Of a DNA stretch of 9,502 nt, positions 8,236-9,502 are shown piece by piece (within the stretch, counting starts at the first letter, position 1; each line of letters begins with the position of its first letter). The translations under genes were made by a program, and so were the position numbers. Under the pieces are notes generated by a model. That model was not told the DNA's origin. It ran no database searches and was given only the letters and a program-made list of their open reading frames with translations. Source of the stretch: Desulfobulbus sp. (GTDB lineage Bacteria > Desulfobacterota > Desulfobulbia > Desulfobulbales > Desulfobulbaceae). The stretch spans positions 1 through 9,502 of the forward strand of contig JAQUEZ010000231.1 of the NCBI GenBank assembly GCA_028684915.1, written 5' to 3'.

Positions 8236-8331
8236 CGTAACGGCTCCTAAGTGGTGACGAATTTCGACCATTGGAACAATCACGGGCAACAAATCTGGTG
8301 CTGGTGAGCAAATCACCGATGTAAGTTTCTC

Positions 8332-8562
8332 TTATTTTTCAAAGGTAAAACCATACCACGGTGTGTCTTCGCAGTCTGCTCCCGCGGGTTCAATGATCTT
8401 GCAATCGCCAGTTTTCAATTGCACATCATGTAACCATTCTGTAGCCTCTTTCTTCGAGGTAAATGGGCCAACCGCTGCTAATGAGGCGGCGTGTAGTCCC
8501 ATGTTTTCATACAACTTATCAACTTTATCCTGTTTTTGATGGATACCGATCATTATGGTCAT
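8332..8562 (-). CDS. Small conserved-looking hypothetical protein, 76 aa
   Basis: An unrecognised small soluble protein read on the - strand. The ATG (complement of 8560-8562) is preceded by a good Shine-Dalgarno sequence AAGAGG (complement of 8569-8574) with 6 nt spacing, which supports a real gene. Sequence features: an amphipathic N-terminal half (KVDKLYENMGLHAASLAAVGPF), then TSKKEATEWLHDVQLKTGDCKIIEP and a C-terminal PWYGFTFEK, with Cys54 and Cys64. There is no signal peptide, membrane segment or DNA-binding motif that I can see. It stands alone, convergent with the adaptor gene, with no clear promoter in the AT-rich region upstream of it. The composition looks like a folded protein rather than a chance frame. 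Function unknown. Confidence 0.7.
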   Translation of the reverse strand: MTIMIGIHQKQDKVDKLYENMGLHAASLAAVGPFTSKKEATEWLHDVQLKTGDCKIIEPAGADCEDTPWYGFTFEK

Positions 8563-8580
8563 AGTGAACCTCTTACTGTA

Positions 8581-8997
8581 ATATTGGATGCTATTTTTTA
8601 TCTATACCTCGTTGGTTTTGGTTAGGCGAGACAAAAGAAACAATACGTGTTCTTTTGCAACAAAAGAAAACGATAAGGGCAAGCTGGTTGTGTTGCGGAA
8701 GATGGTGAGGGCGAGAACGAAAAGAAACGTTTTGTAAGTGTTGGTGGGTTCTTCAGTAGAGATTTCACGGCAAATCGAATGGGGCAATGTGGTCGGTGAA
8801 TATTCGGTGAGCATTGCAGGGAAGTCACTCTTTAAGGTACCCTTGGAGCGTCATGACGTTCAGATTAACTTGAGCAACAAGCAAACCGATCCCAATCTAT
8901 GATTTTTACCCTTCTTTATTTTTCTTCGATGCTCCCTTTCGAAGAGGGCTTGAAAGCAAAATGCAGCTATCAAAAAAAAAAAATCCTGTGTGCACAA
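8581..8997. other. AT-rich stretch without a convincing gene
   Basis: About 415 bp with only weak frames. A hairpin TTCTTTTG-CAA-CAAAAGAA lies at 8650-8668, and the word ACAAAAGAAA occurs twice nearby. A 10-bp palindrome CGTCATGACG is at 8849-8858, an inverted repeat TCTTCGA/TCGAAGA at 8923-8945, a run of 12 A at 8972-8983 and the palindrome TGTGCACA at 8989-8996. A 54-codon frame at 8738-8902 lacks a ribosome site. It could be decayed flanking DNA of the structured element that follows. Confidence 0.45.
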
Positions 8998-9033
8998 CGC
9001 CGGCTGTTGAGCGTCCCCGCTCAACAGCCGGCG
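8998..9033. repeat. 16-bp perfect GC-rich hairpin
   Basis: CGCCGGCTGTTGAGCG (8998-9013) and CGCTCAACAGCCGGCG (9018-9033) are exact inverse complements around a TCCC loop. No T-tract follows on the + strand. On the - strand the T12 run lies about 14 nt beyond the stem, too far for a standard terminator. The pairing is certain; its function is not. Confidence 0.85.
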
Positions 9034-9081
9034 ATAAGCGAACTGTGGGCGTAGCGCAGCGGAGCTCACGGTTCGCTTATC
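9033..9081. repeat. Second long hairpin, 11-bp perfect stem extendable to 18 bp
   Basis: GATAAGCGAAC (9033-9043) pairs with GTTCGCTTATC (9071-9081). The stem continues through 9044-9050 with 9064-9070 (two G-T wobbles), leaving a 13-nt loop. It abuts the preceding hairpin, sharing base 9033, so the two form a tandem stem pair. Confidence 0.8.
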
Positions 9082-9093
9082 AGGGACAAACAT

Positions 9094-9249
9094 TGATCGT
9101 AACCGATCACGGGGGAACCCCAAAGGCACCGTTTATCAACAGACCTGTAAGCGATTACAGGGGGCCGGAGGTGCAAGGCATCGGCCTGTGCAGCGTACGT
9201 CTGTACGTAATCAGGCCGATAACACCGCAGATTCGGTGCCCCATGATCG
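9094..9249. repeat. Cluster of interleaved hairpins, multibranched fold
   Basis: Stems seen by inspection: TGATCG/CGATCA (9094-9099, 9104-9109); GGGG/CCCC (9111-9114, 9118-9121); CCTGTAA/TTACAGG with GCGA loop of GNRA type (9144-9150, 9155-9161); ATCGGCCTG/CAGGCCGAT (9180-9188, 9212-9220) enclosing CGTAC/GTACG (9194-9198, 9203-9207). GGCACCG/CGGTGCC (9125-9131, 9234-9240) closes a junction around several of them. CGATCACGGGG (9104-9114) also matches CCCCATGATCG (9239-9249) with one mismatch. This density of nested stems argues for structured RNA or a transposon end. Confidence 0.65.
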
Positions 9250-9252
9250 CTT

Positions 9253-9493
9253 GTGCGCCAGGCAAAGCTCTGGTGCTCCTGGTGGCTGCAATGCCACCCG
9301 CGGTAATTGCCTGTTCACCGCGAAATCGCCGGTTCGGCGTGTAGGGGTGACCCGAAACGTCAAGCAGAACCGGAAAAGGCCGTACGGTCAGATAGAGTGC
9401 AGGCCGTAACTTTTGTAAACTCGATTCGGCCTCGTTACAGGAGTGGCGACGGCGACCCTCCAAGTGAAAGGGGAAGCCTGCTATCGGCACGGG
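9253..9493 (+). ncRNA. Candidate structured RNA upstream of an ORF (HEARO/omega-RNA-like; group II intron 5' region as alternative)
   Basis: No protein frame fits, but pairing is dense. Stem 1: GCGCCAG/CTGGTGC (9255-9261, 9270-9276). Stem 2: GGTGGC/GCCACC (9281-9286, 9293-9298). Stem 3: CGCGGT/ACCGCG (9299-9304, 9317-9322), whose loop TTGCCTG (9307-9313) is complementary to CAGGCAA (9259-9265), a likely pseudoknot that competes with part of stem 1. Stem 4: CGCCG/CGGCG (9327-9331, 9335-9339). Stem 5: AGGCCG/CGGCCT (9401-9406, 9427-9432). A long-range stem GCAGGC/GCCTGC plus GATA/TATC (9391-9404 with 9476-9485) closes the 3' half. The RNA runs into a strong Shine-Dalgarno sequence at the window edge. 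HEARO/omega RNAs sit immediately 5' of iscB/isrB nuclease genes in just this way. The RNA call is from structure and layout; the class is inferred. The GTGCG start alone would suit a group II intron, but 250 nt to the ORF is short for one. Confidence 0.55.
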
Positions 9494-9498
9494 AGGAG
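9491..9498 (+). promoter_or_regulatory. Strong Shine-Dalgarno for a gene starting just past the window
   Basis: GGGAGGAG ends 4 bases before the last base of the window. A start codon within a few bases beyond 9502 would have ideal spacing. The encoded protein is not visible here. Confidence 0.6.
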
Positions 9499-9502
9499 AA
9501 CA

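Larger units (their letters stand above)
7956..8331. other. 376-bp non-coding gap between adaptor gene and the - strand small gene
   Basis: No coding frame of note. The gap holds a strong + strand terminator (8061-8100), a 13-bp inverted repeat with alternative pairings (8160-8235) and a small hairpin GGTGA-GCAAA-TCACC (8303-8317). A 17-codon frame from ATG 7968 (MAPKKKYYSL...) lacks support as a gene. Confidence 0.5.

Noticed and set aside
8622..8828. - strand frames of about 70 codons
   Set aside because: Low-complexity Phe/Ser/Pro-rich translations of AT-rich DNA with no ribosome site.
8738..8902. 54-codon + strand frame from GTG 8738 (VGSSVEISRQIEWGN...)
   Set aside because: No Shine-Dalgarno sequence, no family resemblance, lies in AT-rich gene-poor DNA; chance or a decayed remnant cannot be told apart.
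8971..9033. - strand intrinsic terminator made of the 16-bp hairpin and T12
   Set aside because: The T run starts about 14 nt after the stem, too far for a standard terminator, and no - strand gene ends here.
9033..9081. Integron attC site
   Set aside because: The arms end in GCGAAC/GTTCGC and lack the RYYYAAC/GTTRRRY core; there is no integrase or cassette context.
9094..9250. CRISPR array
   Set aside because: The repeats are inverted stems of differing sequence, not regularly spaced direct repeats.
8961..9344. Long frames on both strands across 8860-9490
   Set aside because: They run through dense inverted repeats; the peptides are low in hydrophobic core pattern and rich in Arg, Pro and Cys, as expected for translated RNA structure.

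Overview
The window looks like chromosomal DNA from a Gram-negative, probably sulfate-reducing deltaproteobacterium (Desulfobacterota, possibly near Desulfobulbales). That placement is an inference. It rests on protein style, moderate GC, several TTG/GTG starts, a stand-alone CbiA/DsrN-type amidase and a hybrid kinase next to an HD-GYP regulator. No marker in the window proves it.

Left half (1-6440), + strand, densely coded. The C-terminal half of UvrB (excision repair) overlaps a DUF374-type lysophospholipid acyltransferase. A 212-bp spacer with hairpins follows, then a cobyrinate a,c-diamide synthase family protein (CbiA; the siroheme amidase DsrN is an alternative). After a clear sigma-70-type promoter (3301-3329) comes a two-gene signalling operon: a hybrid histidine kinase with one internal receiver domain, overlapping by ATGA with a receiver/HD-GYP protein predicted to degrade cyclic-di-GMP. 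An intrinsic terminator overlaps the stop codon of the second gene.

Middle (6456-8580). A YjbQ/UPF0047 protein is followed 54 bp later by a lipoprotein-like HlyD/YbhG-type membrane fusion protein. The ABC transporter genes that normally accompany YbhG are absent. A strong terminator lies about 100 bp beyond its stop, followed by a 13-bp inverted repeat with alternative pairings and an unrecognised 76-codon gene on the - strand.

Right end (8581-9502). About 400 bp of AT-rich DNA without a convincing gene gives way, after a run of 12 A, to about 500 bp of GC-rich, extraordinarily hairpin-rich DNA with no plausible protein. It contains a 16-bp perfect hairpin and an 18-bp hairpin back to back, a multibranched fold, and then (9253-9485) a compact fold with a candidate 7-nt pseudoknot and a long-range closing stem. 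It ends in a strong Shine-Dalgarno (GGGAGGAG) a few bases from the window edge, so a gene probably starts just outside. This is the most interesting part. The layout best fits a HEARO/omega-type RNA preceding an IscB/IsrB nuclease gene, with a group II intron 5' region as the main alternative. The diagnostic ORF is outside the window, so this remains an inference.
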